Shown one piece after another: positions 26,362 through 35,642 of a DNA stretch of 64,000 bases. The stretch is taken from assembly GCA_016124905.1 (NCBI GenBank), contig WGMV01000011.1, forward strand, positions 1 through 64,000, read 5' to 3'. The position numbers and the translations under genes are program-made. The DNA is from a bacterium. Its GTDB lineage: Bacteria; Pseudomonadota; Alphaproteobacteria; Rickettsiales; RI-342. The notes beneath the pieces are model-generated. The model was not told the origin of the DNA, ran no database searches, and saw only the letters and a list, made by a program, of their open reading frames with translations. Position 1 is the stretch's first letter; every line of letters starts with the position of its first letter.

Positions 26362-26865
26362 ATGACCCCGCCTGATGACGATGTAAGGTTCATTCCGCCA
26401 GACTATAAACTGAAGAAAAAAATCGGCATCGAGCTGAAATATATCTTCACCCCCGCCCGCATCCGCGCCGCGCAAATGGTGTTTGACGAAGGCCGCCACA
26501 GCCTTCACCTGGATTGCGTCGCCCATGTGCAGCGCATTCGCGATCTGGTGGAGAAACAACCGCACGACACCCAGCGCAACATCGACGAAATCATGGGCCT
26601 GGCGCTCAACACCCGCTGCACGTCCGATATGGCGGGCTTCCCCATTGCGCGCGATCTGGCGCAGATTCTGTTTCTCTTCAGCAAAAGCATCCGCAAGCTG
26701 GACCGCGAGGCCTGCGCCATCATCGATAACCTCTGCAGCTCCATCCACGCCGTTTACGCCGAGAACCGCACCAGCCCGAGCGACCATCTCAGCATCATGG
26801 TGACCCAGCAGTTCGAAAACGCCATCCGCCATTATTTTTCGCATCACGCAAAGGCCAGCAGTTAA
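26362..26865 (+). CDS. Alpha-helical partner protein of response regulator (module A)
   Basis: 167 residues, predicted mostly helical, no signal peptide and no membrane segment. The N-terminus has PPDYKLKKKIG followed by PARIRAAQMVFDEG; the same pattern (PPDTSLKQKIG, DADRVESAQQAVF) starts the partner in module B, so the two are homologues. The middle helices contain NTRCTSDMAGFPIARDLAQ. It is two bases from the response regulator and must be co-translated. A phosphatase, phosphotransfer or scaffold role is possible. I do not recognise a named family. Confidence 0.8.
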   Translation: MTPPDDDVRFIPPDYKLKKKIGIELKYIFTPARIRAAQMVFDEGRHSLHLDCVAHVQRIRDLVEKQPHDTQRNIDEIMGLALNTRCTSDMAGFPIARDLAQILFLFSKSIRKLDREACAIIDNLCSSIHAVYAENRTSPSDHLSIMVTQQFENAIRHYFSHHAKASS

Positions 26866-26884
26866 GCCATTTGAAAGGCATGCC

Positions 26885-28174
26885 ATGCCGAAAGAACCCA
26901 CCTACGAACTTGATACGATGTTTGAAACGATCCTTCAGGACGTGGCAGACACACATGCCATGCAAACCCTGGAAGAGCCTATTCGCCCCAGCGTACTTGA
27001 TAACCCCGATCTCCAGGGCACGCTGTACAGCCCCATCATCCGAAACTCATTCGACAGCCATCAATACCACATCACCAGCGTGGCCTGCCCCGCCCATTAT
27101 CATGGACGCAGCTTTTATAACGGCAGAAGCGAAACGTTCTTGCTGGAAGTGATCGGCATCCCCTTCACGCAGAAAGACGTGCAAAACAGCATGAGCGCAT
27201 TAAAACATGGAATGGCTAAATTAATGCCGCCCGAAGCCGTTCAGCTCTTTACAGATCACTCCATCCGCCAGGGCTTGAGCAAGAAAGACGCCGATTACGA
27301 AGCCTACACCGAATCCTACATGTTCGCCTGCCGCAGTGCCATTCGCGACATAGAACGCCCCATTCCCATCACCCGTGACACGATGTTTCAGCTTCGCAGC
27401 CTTGCTAAAGAAAAAAACGGCCGTGCGGTACGGGATGCTTTAAACGAGCTGGACACCCGCCCTTATGTGGCGAATTTCCCTGAACTCGCCATCACCATGA
27501 TTGCCTATGGAACCGCGCATCGACGTTTCATTGCCGAATTACTAAAACACACCGAACAATCCAACCTGCGCGAAGACCAGAAAGCAAACATCGCGGATTT
27601 CTTCAGCGGAGAGAATGGCAGTAACGAGCGTATCGACTTCAACCTGCGCCTGGATAATCTTTTTACCATCATTATCCCGCTTATCTGTGCCGAATACGCC
27701 TCCCCTACCATTCAGGAAATGGACCCGGCCAAACGGATGCGCTGCGCCATCCAGCTGGCAATGGTCGAAATTAATGAACTGGACCTGTTTGATACCATCA
27801 CGCACCAGGCTGCCCATCCCCAGCTTGCAGAAGCATTGGCCAGGAATCCGGTTCCGGAAGACGCCTATTTCCCTGTCAAAGATAACCCGCCCGATATCCA
27901 TTTTGTCTGCCCGGCGAAGGCACATATCCAAAAAACCATGGCAGGGGTTAGCGAAACCTGCACCCAACAAGGCCATGAAGGCGAGTGGCTTTCAAATGCG
28001 GTGGATTTTGTACGCGAAAACCCCGATCTATTTAGCGATATCACCAGGCACATTGAAACGCGGATTGTAAAAAAACAGGATTACCCTCCCATTCAAATTG
28101 ATGAACTGGGTCAGTGCCCCGATAACATCCTGACAACCCTCACCAACGTTATTGGCGGCATATTAAGAGGATAG
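26885..28174 (+). CDS. Unknown 429-residue cytoplasmic protein
   Basis: The ATG at 26885 has an AAAGG-type ribosome site and lies 19 bases after module A, so the three genes are probably one transcript. No signal peptide, transmembrane segment or recognised motif. The protein looks mixed alpha/beta and acidic, with YHITSVACPAHYHGRSFYNGRSETFLLEVIGIPF early and helical stretches later (ELAITMIAYGTAHRRFIAELLKH). The C-terminal third has scattered Cys and His (HFVCPAKAHIQ). I cannot assign a function; base composition is a little less G+C-rich than neighbours. Confidence 0.7.
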   Translation: MPKEPTYELDTMFETILQDVADTHAMQTLEEPIRPSVLDNPDLQGTLYSPIIRNSFDSHQYHITSVACPAHYHGRSFYNGRSETFLLEVIGIPFTQKDVQNSMSALKHGMAKLMPPEAVQLFTDHSIRQGLSKKDADYEAYTESYMFACRSAIRDIERPIPITRDTMFQLRSLAKEKNGRAVRDALNELDTRPYVANFPELAITMIAYGTAHRRFIAELLKHTEQSNLREDQKANIADFFSGENGSNERIDFNLRLDNLFTIIIPLICAEYASPTIQEMDPAKRMRCAIQLAMVEINELDLFDTITHQAAHPQLAEALARNPVPEDAYFPVKDNPPDIHFVCPAKAHIQKTMAGVSETCTQQGHEGEWLSNAVDFVRENPDLFSDITRHIETRIVKKQDYPPIQIDELGQCPDNILTTLTNVIGGILRG

Positions 28175-28253
28175 CCCTCTTAAACAGTCTGCCCCGCGCA
28201 AAATTATGGACGTCCGGCCACTCTGCCGCTAAATAGCTTCCTCCACGGGCTGC

Positions 28254-28345
<92 letters not shown>

Positions 28346-28380
28346 GGCATACCGGTAATCTTTAGAATCAGGCTAGATAC

Positions 28381-28980
28381 ATGAAGAAATTCTGGGATGA
28401 CCGGTATAGCCAGGACTCCTTCGCCTATGGCACGAGGCCGAATGATTTTCTTGCCGAGACGGCATCCCGCATCCCTCCAAACAGCGATATTCTCAGCATC
28501 GGCGAGGGGGAAGGACGAAATGCCGTATTCCTAGCCACCTTGGGTCACCATGTCGTCGCGACAGACCAATCCGACATCGGCATGGCGAAAGCTCACAAGC
28601 TGGCCGAGCAATCCGGCTGCGCAATAACCACCATTGCGTCGGATCTTGCAGAGTTTGACTTTGGTGAGCAACGTTACGACGCCATCATATCCATCTTTTG
28701 CCACCTGCCCCAGCAACTGAGAAACAAGGTTCATTCCAGCATCAGGAAATCGCTGAGAAAGGGCGGTTTATACATCATTGAATCCTACTCCCCGGATCAG
28801 CTGTTGCAAAATACCGGTGGCCCCAAAGACGTTACCTGGCTGGTAACACTGGACGAATTGCAGCAGGAATTTACCGGTTTTAACATAATCCATGCCCAAT
28901 CACTGGCGCGCGATGTGGTTGAAGGAACTCACCACACCGGGTCGGCCGCGGTCACTCAATTCATTTGCCAGAAGCCGTAG
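28381..28980 (+). CDS. Class I SAM-dependent methyltransferase (TehB-like)
   Basis: 199 residues. It starts MKKFWDDRYSQDSFAYGTRPNDFL, the N-terminal signature of the TehB/thiopurine-type methyltransferases. SAM-binding motif I is ILSIGEGEGRNAVFLA with motif II VVATDQSDIGM and the acidic motif IASDLAEFDF. The C-terminus (HHTGSAAVTQFICQKP) is also typical. It lies 37 bases after tRNA-Ser(CGA). Substrate unknown; a tellurite-detoxification role is not implied by the sequence alone. Confidence 0.88.
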   Translation: MKKFWDDRYSQDSFAYGTRPNDFLAETASRIPPNSDILSIGEGEGRNAVFLATLGHHVVATDQSDIGMAKAHKLAEQSGCAITTIASDLAEFDFGEQRYDAIISIFCHLPQQLRNKVHSSIRKSLRKGGLYIIESYSPDQLLQNTGGPKDVTWLVTLDELQQEFTGFNIIHAQSLARDVVEGTHHTGSAAVTQFICQKP

Positions 28981-29103
28981 ATTCCATCGCCGCAGGGTCT
29001 GCACAATTTTTGCACAAACAATCCGGAAACTTTGCACATTGCCGCCATCACGGCTGCACAGGCATATGGAATCATACCGCCATGTTCACCCATGGAGGCT
29101 CCT

Positions 29104-30591
29104 ATGCACGCCCAGCCCATCGCCCAGTCCCTGCAAAGCCGGGCGAGCTACAAACTTCTTAGCCTGACAGGCCTTGTCACCGTTGGCGACATGCTTCTCT
29201 ACAACCATGCCCTTGGCTGGACGCTTGGGCTTTTCGGCCTGCTCATGCTGCTGGCGGTGCACGCGCACAACTGCCACGAGCGCCGTACCCGCATGGGCGA
29301 TGCCGCCTTTTTCGCCACCGCCGGCCTTGCGCTGGCAATGGTGGAAAGTCCAGGCATCCTGTCGGCCCTGCTATATGGCATCAGCCTGACGGCTTATGCC
29401 CTGCTGCCGCAGCTGGGTAGCACGGAAAACACATGGATCACCCTCAAATCCTCCCTTTTCCATCTTCTGACCGGATGGTGGCGCTTTTTCCGCCAGACTC
29501 GTCTGTGGCTTTATCTCTACCGGCACATGAAGCGCCGCAACGGCAGGCAGCGTCATTTTGTGCTGCACTGGTTGATGCCTCTCACGCTTACCGCCCTTTT
29601 CATGCTGCTTTTTTTCCAGGCCAACCCACTGATTGCCCTAACCATTCGCCAGGTTAATTGGCAGAGTTTAGGGGAATATATTTCCTTCCAGCGCATGGCC
29701 TTCTGGTTGGCCATCGCGGCGGTCGGCTGGGCAGTCATCCGTCCCAAGCTGACGCGCATGCCGGTATTCAGGCTCAATTACCTGCTGCACGAAGAGGAAA
29801 TCGGCTTTCTGAAGACAATCTTCAATCCACGCTCCATCATCACCTCGCTCCTGCTGTTTAACGGTTTGTTCCTGCTGCAGAACATCATGGATATTCTCTT
29901 CATCTGGACCGGGTCGGAACTCCCGGAAGGCATCACCCATGCCCAATATGCGCAGCAGGGCGCCTACCCGCTTATCATCACCGCCCTGATGACGGGCGGC
30001 TTCACCCTGGCGACCCTGCGTCCCGGCAGCGCAATCGCAGCCATCCCAGCCATCCGCGCGCTGGTTTACGCCTGGGTGGCGCAGAACATCTTCCTCGTCA
30101 CTTCCGCCGCGCTTCGCCTTTTGAGTTACATCGAGGCCTATTCCCTCACCTATCTGCGCGTGGCCGCACTCCTCTGGATGGTGCTGGTCGGTGTCGGACT
30201 GGCGTTGATCGTCCTCGGCAACATGCTGCGCAAAAACAATATCTGGCTCATCAACAGCAACCTCGCCACCCTTTACGGCCTGTTATATATCTGTTGCTTC
30301 GTCAATATCGGCGGCATCATGGCAGACTATAACGTGAAACATTGCAGGGAGATTGACGGCAAAGGTGCCTCATTGGACGTAAGTTACCTCTATCATAAGG
30401 TAGGGGTGGATGCCCTGCCCGCGCTGCGCTGGTTTGAGCATAATGGCACCAACGCCTTTGTGTTGAACCGCGTAACCGAAACCGATTACCAGCTGGAGTG
30501 GGAACTGCGCAGCAGAATGGAAAACTGGAAAAGTTGGACCTACCGCAACCTGCGCCTGCTCCCCACCATCGACAACGACAATGCAGAGTAA
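29104..30591 (+). CDS. DUF4173-type polytopic membrane protein
   Basis: 495 residues from the ATG with GGAGG five bases upstream; longer in-frame starts are less likely. There are about ten to twelve hydrophobic helices, starting near residue 25. The segment RIRQ-type RAALLWMVLVGVGLALIVLGNMLR-like helix and the soluble C-terminal part NVKHCREIDGKGASLDVSYLYHKVGVDALPALRWF match the DUF4173/DUF4153 group of uncharacterised inner-membrane proteins, several of which sit next to two-component systems. It heads a tightly packed run of five genes ending in a histidine kinase. Confidence 0.78.
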   Translation: MHAQPIAQSLQSRASYKLLSLTGLVTVGDMLLYNHALGWTLGLFGLLMLLAVHAHNCHERRTRMGDAAFFATAGLALAMVESPGILSALLYGISLTAYALLPQLGSTENTWITLKSSLFHLLTGWWRFFRQTRLWLYLYRHMKRRNGRQRHFVLHWLMPLTLTALFMLLFFQANPLIALTIRQVNWQSLGEYISFQRMAFWLAIAAVGWAVIRPKLTRMPVFRLNYLLHEEEIGFLKTIFNPRSIITSLLLFNGLFLLQNIMDILFIWTGSELPEGITHAQYAQQGAYPLIITALMTGGFTLATLRPGSAIAAIPAIRALVYAWVAQNIFLVTSAALRLLSYIEAYSLTYLRVAALLWMVLVGVGLALIVLGNMLRKNNIWLINSNLATLYGLLYICCFVNIGGIMADYNVKHCREIDGKGASLDVSYLYHKVGVDALPALRWFEHNGTNAFVLNRVTETDYQLEWELRSRMENWKSWTYRNLRLLPTIDNDNAE

Positions 30592-30595
30592 AGCG

Positions 30596-31636
30596 ATGAA
30601 CCTTCCACCACTTAAGCTACCCATCTTCCAGCTTCCCTACATTATCAAACCAATGGATTTCTGCCTGACATTGCTAGGCTGCGTCTTCCTGATCTGCAGC
30701 CTAGCAAAATGGGATACACGCGCAGAGCTGTTCACGCACTTTATGCTACAATACGCAGTGGCATCCCTCACCCTTACGCTGCTTTACCCCCTATTACGTG
30801 CAGACAAAACCCGCTGCCTTATTGCCGCCTTTCTGTTTCTGGCTTTCAGCATCCCCGTACTGCAAGCCTTCTGGCCTGGCCAGGTCCATCGTGGCGACCG
30901 TTATGAGGACATCACGCTGCTGCAGTTCAACGTCAATTACAGCAACCCCAACATGGAAAAACTCGCCGGGTGGATCAATAATTACGCCACCATCGACCGC
31001 AACGTAAAATCCACCGTCGAAAAGACTCAGCCCGACATAGTCGTGCTGCAGGAAACAGGAGCGGACCTTATCGCCAAGCTAGAATCCTTGAAACAACAAT
31101 ACCCCTACCACCTGCTTTCGCCGAAAGACGGCGGCGCCTTCGGCTCAGCCATCTACAGCAAACTCCCGATCATCGCCTCCAAACGGCTGCATCTGCCCGA
31201 CAACGGCTGGAACGAATATTCCACTCTCACGCTTTCCACCCCCACCTACCACATGCATGTTCAACTGACGGAACTGCACGCGGTCAACCCTACCGGTACA
31301 CGCAAAGCCCGTCAGCGGAACCATGAGCTGGAACAGATCGCCACCATCCTTCTGCAGCAGAACAATATGCATAAGATCCTGGTGGGAGACCTGAACATCT
31401 CCCCCTATTCCCCCTGGTTCCGCCGCCTGGAGCGCCAGTCCGGCCTGAGTAACGCCATGCGCGGCGTCAGCCTCATGCCCACCTGGCCGAGCTTCATGCC
31501 TTTCTTCATGCGTATCCCGATCGATCAGTTGTTAGTGTCGGCCCCTATCGAAATCCTCTCCCGCACCGTGGAGCACGACATGGATTCTGACCATCTTCCC
31601 GTCATCACCCGCCTTCGCGTTTATAAGGCGAATTAA
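30596..31636 (+). CDS. Membrane-anchored endonuclease/exonuclease/phosphatase-family protein
   Basis: 346 residues; an alternative ATG 15 bases earlier overlaps the previous stop codon. Three transmembrane helices occupy about 15-95. The EEP domain follows with the conserved ILLQFNVNYSNP-type start (TLLQFNVNYSNP), catalytic Glu in VVLQETGADL, the Asn-containing VGDLNISPYSPWF and the terminal SDHLPVITRLRV. Such proteins hydrolyse phosphodiesters in nucleic acids or lipids; the membrane anchor puts the domain on the periplasmic side, as in the YafD-like family. Starts five bases after the DUF4173 gene. Confidence 0.85.
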   Translation: MNLPPLKLPIFQLPYIIKPMDFCLTLLGCVFLICSLAKWDTRAELFTHFMLQYAVASLTLTLLYPLLRADKTRCLIAAFLFLAFSIPVLQAFWPGQVHRGDRYEDITLLQFNVNYSNPNMEKLAGWINNYATIDRNVKSTVEKTQPDIVVLQETGADLIAKLESLKQQYPYHLLSPKDGGAFGSAIYSKLPIIASKRLHLPDNGWNEYSTLTLSTPTYHMHVQLTELHAVNPTGTRKARQRNHELEQIATILLQQNNMHKILVGDLNISPYSPWFRRLERQSGLSNAMRGVSLMPTWPSFMPFFMRIPIDQLLVSAPIEILSRTVEHDMDSDHLPVITRLRVYKAN

Positions 31637-31638
31637 CC

Positions 31639-32145
31639 ATGTTCATCGCCCACCTTCCCGCAGGCTACCTGCTCACCCGTCGTATCCAGCGCCAAAGCGG
31701 CAACCATTCGGGCGCCTTGCTGGCCACAGGCCTTGCCGCCAGCATTTTTCCCGATATCGATCTGCTCTATTTTTACCTCATTGATCGGGGCCAGACGCTG
31801 CACCATCATTACATCACGCATCTGCCCATGGCATGGCTGCTGGCGGGTGGCCTGAGCATACTCAGCAGCTGGATGCTCGGCATGCGGCAGACCACGCTCG
31901 TCTGCATCACCATCCTCGCCAATGCCATGCTGCACATGGTGTTGGATTCCGTCGCCGCAGGCATTCTGTGGCTCTATCCCTTTTCCGACATGGAACTTAA
32001 CTTGGTGCATGTCCCCGCTCGTCACGGCTGGTGGGTATGGAACTTCCTCCTGCACTGGACTTTCCTGCTGGAACTACTGATAATCCTCATCGCCTTTCTG
32101 GAATGGAACCGCCATTATGCCCAAACAGATCCTCATCGTGGATGA
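31639..32145 (+). CDS. DUF457/YdjM-like membrane protein (putative metal-dependent hydrolase)
   Basis: 168 residues, five hydrophobic segments. The family's His/Asp motifs are visible: MFIAHLPAGYL, FPDIDLLYFYL, HHHYITHLPMAW and MLHMVLDSV. These match the LexA-regulated YdjM/DUF457 group, thought to be membrane metal-dependent hydrolases. It starts two bases after the EEP gene and its last 29 bases overlap the response regulator, so the genes are coupled. Substrate unknown; a role in lipid or cell-envelope phosphate chemistry would fit the EEP neighbour but is inference. Confidence 0.75.
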   Translation: MFIAHLPAGYLLTRRIQRQSGNHSGALLATGLAASIFPDIDLLYFYLIDRGQTLHHHYITHLPMAWLLAGGLSILSSWMLGMRQTTLVCITILANAMLHMVLDSVAAGILWLYPFSDMELNLVHVPARHGWWVWNFLLHWTFLLELLIILIAFLEWNRHYAQTDPHRG

Positions 32146-32806
32146 CGACCCGCATATCCGCGAGGTGCTTCAATTCGCGCTCAATAAGGCCGGCTACACC
32201 ACCGCAACCGCCCTCCATGGCCGGGATGCGCTGGAGAAGCTAAGCAAGCAAGCCTTCGATGCCTTGGTGCTCGACATCACCATGCCGGAAATGGACGGGC
32301 TGGAACTCTGCAAGGAACTCCGCAAAACCTCCGAGCTTCCAATCCTGTTCCTCTCCTCCCGCGATGAGGAGATCGACCGTATCATCGGTTTCGAAGTTGG
32401 CGGAGATGATTACATTACCAAGCCCTTCAGCCCGCGGGAGCTGGTAGCACGCATCAAGGCCGTGCTTAAGCGCAGCCACGGCACCGCCACGCCCGTCAGC
32501 AACGCGCCGCTGCAGAAAGGCGCCCTGAAGCTGGACCATGACCGCTACACCGCCTACTGGCACGGTAAGGAAACCCTCCCCCTCACCGCCACGGAATTCG
32601 CCCTGCTGGCCGCGCTGCTGAAACATCCCTCCAAAGTCTTTCAGCGCGATGAACTGATGGACGGCGCCTATGGCGACATCACCGTCAGCGACCGAACCAT
32701 CGACAGCCACATTCGCCGCATCCGCCAGAAATTCGCCGCCAGCGGTGCGGAAGAAGTCATCGAGACCATGCACGGCATCGGCTATAGGCTCGGCCCGTGC
32801 GAGTGA
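32117..32806 (+). CDS. OmpR/PhoB-family response regulator
   Basis: 229 residues. The receiver domain has the acidic pair VDDDPHIREVL, phospho-acceptor Asp53 in VLDITMPEMDG, the switch Ser in LFLSSRDEEID and Lys in YITKPFSPREL. The C-terminal winged-helix DNA-binding domain (about 130-229) contains LPLTATEFALLAALLKHPSKVF and the recognition region SDRTIDSHIRRIRQKF, ending HGIGYRLG. It overlaps the histidine kinase by 10 bases and belongs to the same transcript, so the two form a cognate pair. Target genes are unknown, although the upstream membrane genes are obvious candidates. Confidence 0.93.
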   Translation: MPKQILIVDDDPHIREVLQFALNKAGYTTATALHGRDALEKLSKQAFDALVLDITMPEMDGLELCKELRKTSELPILFLSSRDEEIDRIIGFEVGGDDYITKPFSPRELVARIKAVLKRSHGTATPVSNAPLQKGALKLDHDRYTAYWHGKETLPLTATEFALLAALLKHPSKVFQRDELMDGAYGDITVSDRTIDSHIRRIRQKFAASGAEEVIETMHGIGYRLGPCE

Positions 32807-34380
32807 GGTTTCACTCGCTCCCGCGCTGGCAGCTGCGCACCATTTTGCTGCTCGTGCACCTACTGGTGCTGGTGATTCCCATCGGCAGCATCTACACCTT
32901 TCGTATTTACGAAAACGAGCTGCTCCGCCAGACGGAATCCGAACTCATTGCCCAGGGGGCCTACGTCGCCTCTATTTACAAACACACGCTGCTGAACAGC
33001 CTTCCACCCGACCAGTTATATGGCACGCGCCTGACCGACCTGCCTCCCAGGGCCGATGAGAGATACACCCCCATCCAGCCCGCACTGAGCTTTGCCACCA
33101 CACACATCCATCCCCCGCGGGCAGAAGCCAAAGCAGGCCATCCGCCTGCTTCCCCCTATGCATTGAAAGCCGCGGAGACCATCACCCCCATACTGGAAGA
33201 AGCCCTGCTCACCACCCTGGCCGGATTGCGCGTGACGGACGAACACGGCACCATCCTCATCGGCCATGATGAAACGGGCCTTTCCATCGCGGATGTCCCC
33301 GAAACCGCCGAGGCCATGAAAGGCCGCTATGCCGCCTCCATCCGCCAGCGTATCTCCGATCAGCCCGATCCTTCCGTCACCTCTATCAGCCGTGCGGCGG
33401 GCATCCGCGTGTTCGTCGCCATCCCGGTGATGGATGGCGATCATCTTCTGGGCACGGTGCTGCTTTCACGTTCACCCCGCAACCTCGTCAAGGCACTGTA
33501 TGACAATCGTCTGATGGTCGCCGTCGCGGGCGGCATGATCCTCGGTATCACCATCCTGCTGGCGTTGCTCACCTCCCATTTCATCAGCCGACCCATCCAT
33601 GCCCTGATGGAACAGACGCGCCGTGTGGCCGCGGGGGAAAAACATATCCCACCCATCGCCTCCCCGGCCACGCAGGAATTCGCCATGCTCTCCCAGCAGA
33701 TCTCCGTGATGGCCGATACCATCGCCAGCCGGTCGGACTATATCCGCAATTTCGCCATGCATGTCTCACACGAGTTTAAAACGCCGCTCACTGCCATCCA
33801 GGGTGCCATCGAGCTGATCCAGGAACATGGCAACACCATGCCAAAAGCGCAGTTCCGCAAATTCCTCGCCAACATTGTAAAAGATACGGATCGGCTGAAA
33901 ATACTGGTCACCCGCCTGCTGGAACTCGCCCGTGCCGATGTGATGGAAACCACCGAAGGAAATGCCTGTCTGCAAACCGTCATCACCGGTCTTCAAAGCG
34001 ATTCCCAGGACAAGGGTATCGCCCTCACTCTTTCGGGCGATACGGAACTGACCCTTCCCATGCCCGGCGACATCGCCCGCAGCATTTTCGGCAGCCTGAT
34101 CGACAACAGCATCCAGCATGGCGCCCGCACCATGACCGTCACCGCCAAGCGGGAGGTCAGCGGCTACAGCCTGCGTTTTCAGGATGACGGCAAGGGCATC
34201 TCCGCCACCAATGCTGGCAAATTATTCACCCCATTCTTCACCACGCGGCGCGAGCATGGCGGCACGGGGCTCGGGCTGGTCATCATCCGCGCCATGCTGA
34301 ACGCCCACCATGCCGACATCCGTTTGGACGCCGCCGATAAAGGCGCCTGTTTTACGATCTACAGCAGCGACGTGGCCTGA
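32797..34380 (+). CDS. Sensor histidine kinase (membrane-bound)
   Basis: 527 residues, GTG start. One transmembrane helix lies at about 12-35 and another at about 235-260, with a 200-residue periplasmic sensor between. HAMP follows (about 265-315), then the HisKA domain with His325 in the H-box MHVSHEFKTPL and the HATPase domain with N-box LIDNSIQHG, G1 DDGKGIS and G2 GGTGLGL. The kinase would phosphorylate the OmpR-type regulator encoded just upstream. The sensor domain has no obvious ligand family. Its last 22 bases overlap the 3' end of the convergent coiled-coil gene. Confidence 0.93.
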   Translation: MRVRFHSLPRWQLRTILLLVHLLVLVIPIGSIYTFRIYENELLRQTESELIAQGAYVASIYKHTLLNSLPPDQLYGTRLTDLPPRADERYTPIQPALSFATTHIHPPRAEAKAGHPPASPYALKAAETITPILEEALLTTLAGLRVTDEHGTILIGHDETGLSIADVPETAEAMKGRYAASIRQRISDQPDPSVTSISRAAGIRVFVAIPVMDGDHLLGTVLLSRSPRNLVKALYDNRLMVAVAGGMILGITILLALLTSHFISRPIHALMEQTRRVAAGEKHIPPIASPATQEFAMLSQQISVMADTIASRSDYIRNFAMHVSHEFKTPLTAIQGAIELIQEHGNTMPKAQFRKFLANIVKDTDRLKILVTRLLELARADVMETTEGNACLQTVITGLQSDSQDKGIALTLSGDTELTLPMPGDIARSIFGSLIDNSIQHGARTMTVTAKREVSGYSLRFQDDGKGISATNAGKLFTPFFTTRREHGGTGLGLVIIRAMLNAHHADIRLDAADKGACFTIYSSDVA

Positions 34381-34892
34381 ATCCTCGGCTTCTCTGCATC
34401 CTTCAGCCTTTCGGACAATTCCTTATCATCCATGCCCATCATATCCCGCATGGTCAGCAGCAGGGCTTCCATCCGTTCCTTGATGTGGTTGGTGTTGGAT
34501 GGAATCGCGGCCACATATTCGGCGATGTAGCTATAGATCTCGTCCACATTCTTGGCCGGCTCTTTCTCAAAATGGTCGATCACCTTGTCCAGAATCTCTT
34601 TTTCGTCTTTCGGAGCCGTATCTCGCACCAGCTTCATGACTTTCATGAGTTTTTTGACTTCGACCTGCTCCTGGATGAAGCGCTCGATGCCCACCTCGAG
34701 CATCCGCTGCTTCATGATTTCGCCCTGCTTTTCCTGCCAGGCTTTTTTCTGGAGGATCGGCGCGTTGGTCTTGGCGATCAGCTCTTCCATGCGGCTGGCG
34801 AAATCCATCGCCTGGTCCAGCGTTTCCTTGTTGCGCTTGGCGCTTTGGCCAAGCCCCATTGCATTATCGCCCTGAATGGACATACCCGCCAT
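34359..34892 (-). CDS. Unknown coiled-coil-rich cytoplasmic protein
   Basis: 177 residues, highly charged and helical, with long Lys/Glu stretches (KKAWQEKQGEIMKQRMLEVGIERF, KKLMKVMKLVRDTAPKDEKE). No signal, membrane segment or family motif is recognised. The AGGAGG in the 3' arm of the upstream terminator is nine bases from the ATG and is the best ribosome site. The gene is convergent with the histidine kinase, overlapping it by 22 bases. Alternative starts at residues 4 and 12 exist. Confidence 0.65.
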   Translation of the reverse strand: MAGMSIQGDNAMGLGQSAKRNKETLDQAMDFASRMEELIAKTNAPILQKKAWQEKQGEIMKQRMLEVGIERFIQEQVEVKKLMKVMKLVRDTAPKDEKEILDKVIDHFEKEPAKNVDEIYSYIAEYVAAIPSNTNHIKERMEALLLTMRDMMGMDDKELSERLKDAEKPRIQATSLL

Positions 34893-34925
34893 AAAAAAGC
34901 CCCTCCTGTCATGACAGAAGGGGCT
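34893..34925 (-). terminator. Terminator that also contains the next gene's Shine-Dalgarno
   Basis: On the minus strand a 28-base near-perfect palindrome (AGCCCCT...AGGGGCT, centre CTGTCATGACAG) is followed by a run of T. It ends the RcnB-like transcript. The 3' arm holds AGGAGG, and the T-run ends directly at the ATG of the coiled-coil protein gene. Confidence 0.85.
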
Positions 34926-34956
34926 ATGCAGGTTTTATGCCAAAAATTAGGCGTTA

Positions 34957-35469
34957 TTATTCCAGAGCCGAGAGGATAACGGCTGCATCGAGTACCTTTT
35001 TGGTAGCCTCTGAAATCAGCAGGATATCCTTATCGACCCAGATATACTGAGCACGCGGCGGTGGCGGCGGCAACATCACCACCACATCCCGCGGCACTTC
35101 CCAATAGGTGGTGGTGGCAGGCAGCACTTCGCCCACGACATAATGCTTCACATGGCCAGGGGGCATGCAGCCATATTTCTTGGCCAACCCGGGAGGGCAA
35201 TGCTCTCGGTAATACGGGCGGAGGCGGTTGCCGATGGCCTCCCGCTCATCCCCTTTCAGCACCACAAGGCGCCGGTCGCCATGATAGTCGCCATGTTGAT
35301 GATCGTCGGCATGGCGGCGATCATATTCCTCCAGCCGTTTTTCCAGGCTCTTATGCCCCTTGCCATGCCCTTTGCCATTTCCATGGCCATCTTTTGCCAA
35401 AACAGGCGAAGCCGCCAGGCAAACAGCCAGTCCCAAGGCGGAAACAAGCCCCAAACCGTTAATGCGCAT
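34957..35469 (-). CDS. Secreted His-rich RcnB-like protein
   Basis: 170 residues. Signal peptide at 1-25 (MRINGLGLVSALGLAVCLAA...VLA). The mature N-terminus is rich in His, Gly and Lys (KDGHGNGKGHGKGHK), then RRHADDHQHGDYHGDRR. The C-terminal half, with RPYYREHCPPGLAKKYGCMPPGH, WVDKDILLISEATKKVLDA, resembles the RcnB (Ni/Co homeostasis) periplasmic fold. Two Cys flank the CPPGLAKKYGC loop and may form a disulfide. Metal binding is plausible but not shown. Confidence 0.72.
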   Translation of the reverse strand: MRINGLGLVSALGLAVCLAASPVLAKDGHGNGKGHGKGHKSLEKRLEEYDRRHADDHQHGDYHGDRRLVVLKGDEREAIGNRLRPYYREHCPPGLAKKYGCMPPGHVKHYVVGEVLPATTTYWEVPRDVVVMLPPPPPRAQYIWVDKDILLISEATKKVLDAAVILSALE

Positions 35470-35642
35470 CCGTTTTCTCCATCATGCGTTGAACATCTTT
35501 CTCTGCGACCTATGATCTAAAAAACCCATATGAACCAGTTAAGTTTTGTTCATGTAGGGTGCTTCACAAGGCTGTCACAATTCTTTCACATAATTATTGT
35601 GCAATGCAAAACAACAATCCACGACAGATCGGATAAACAGGG

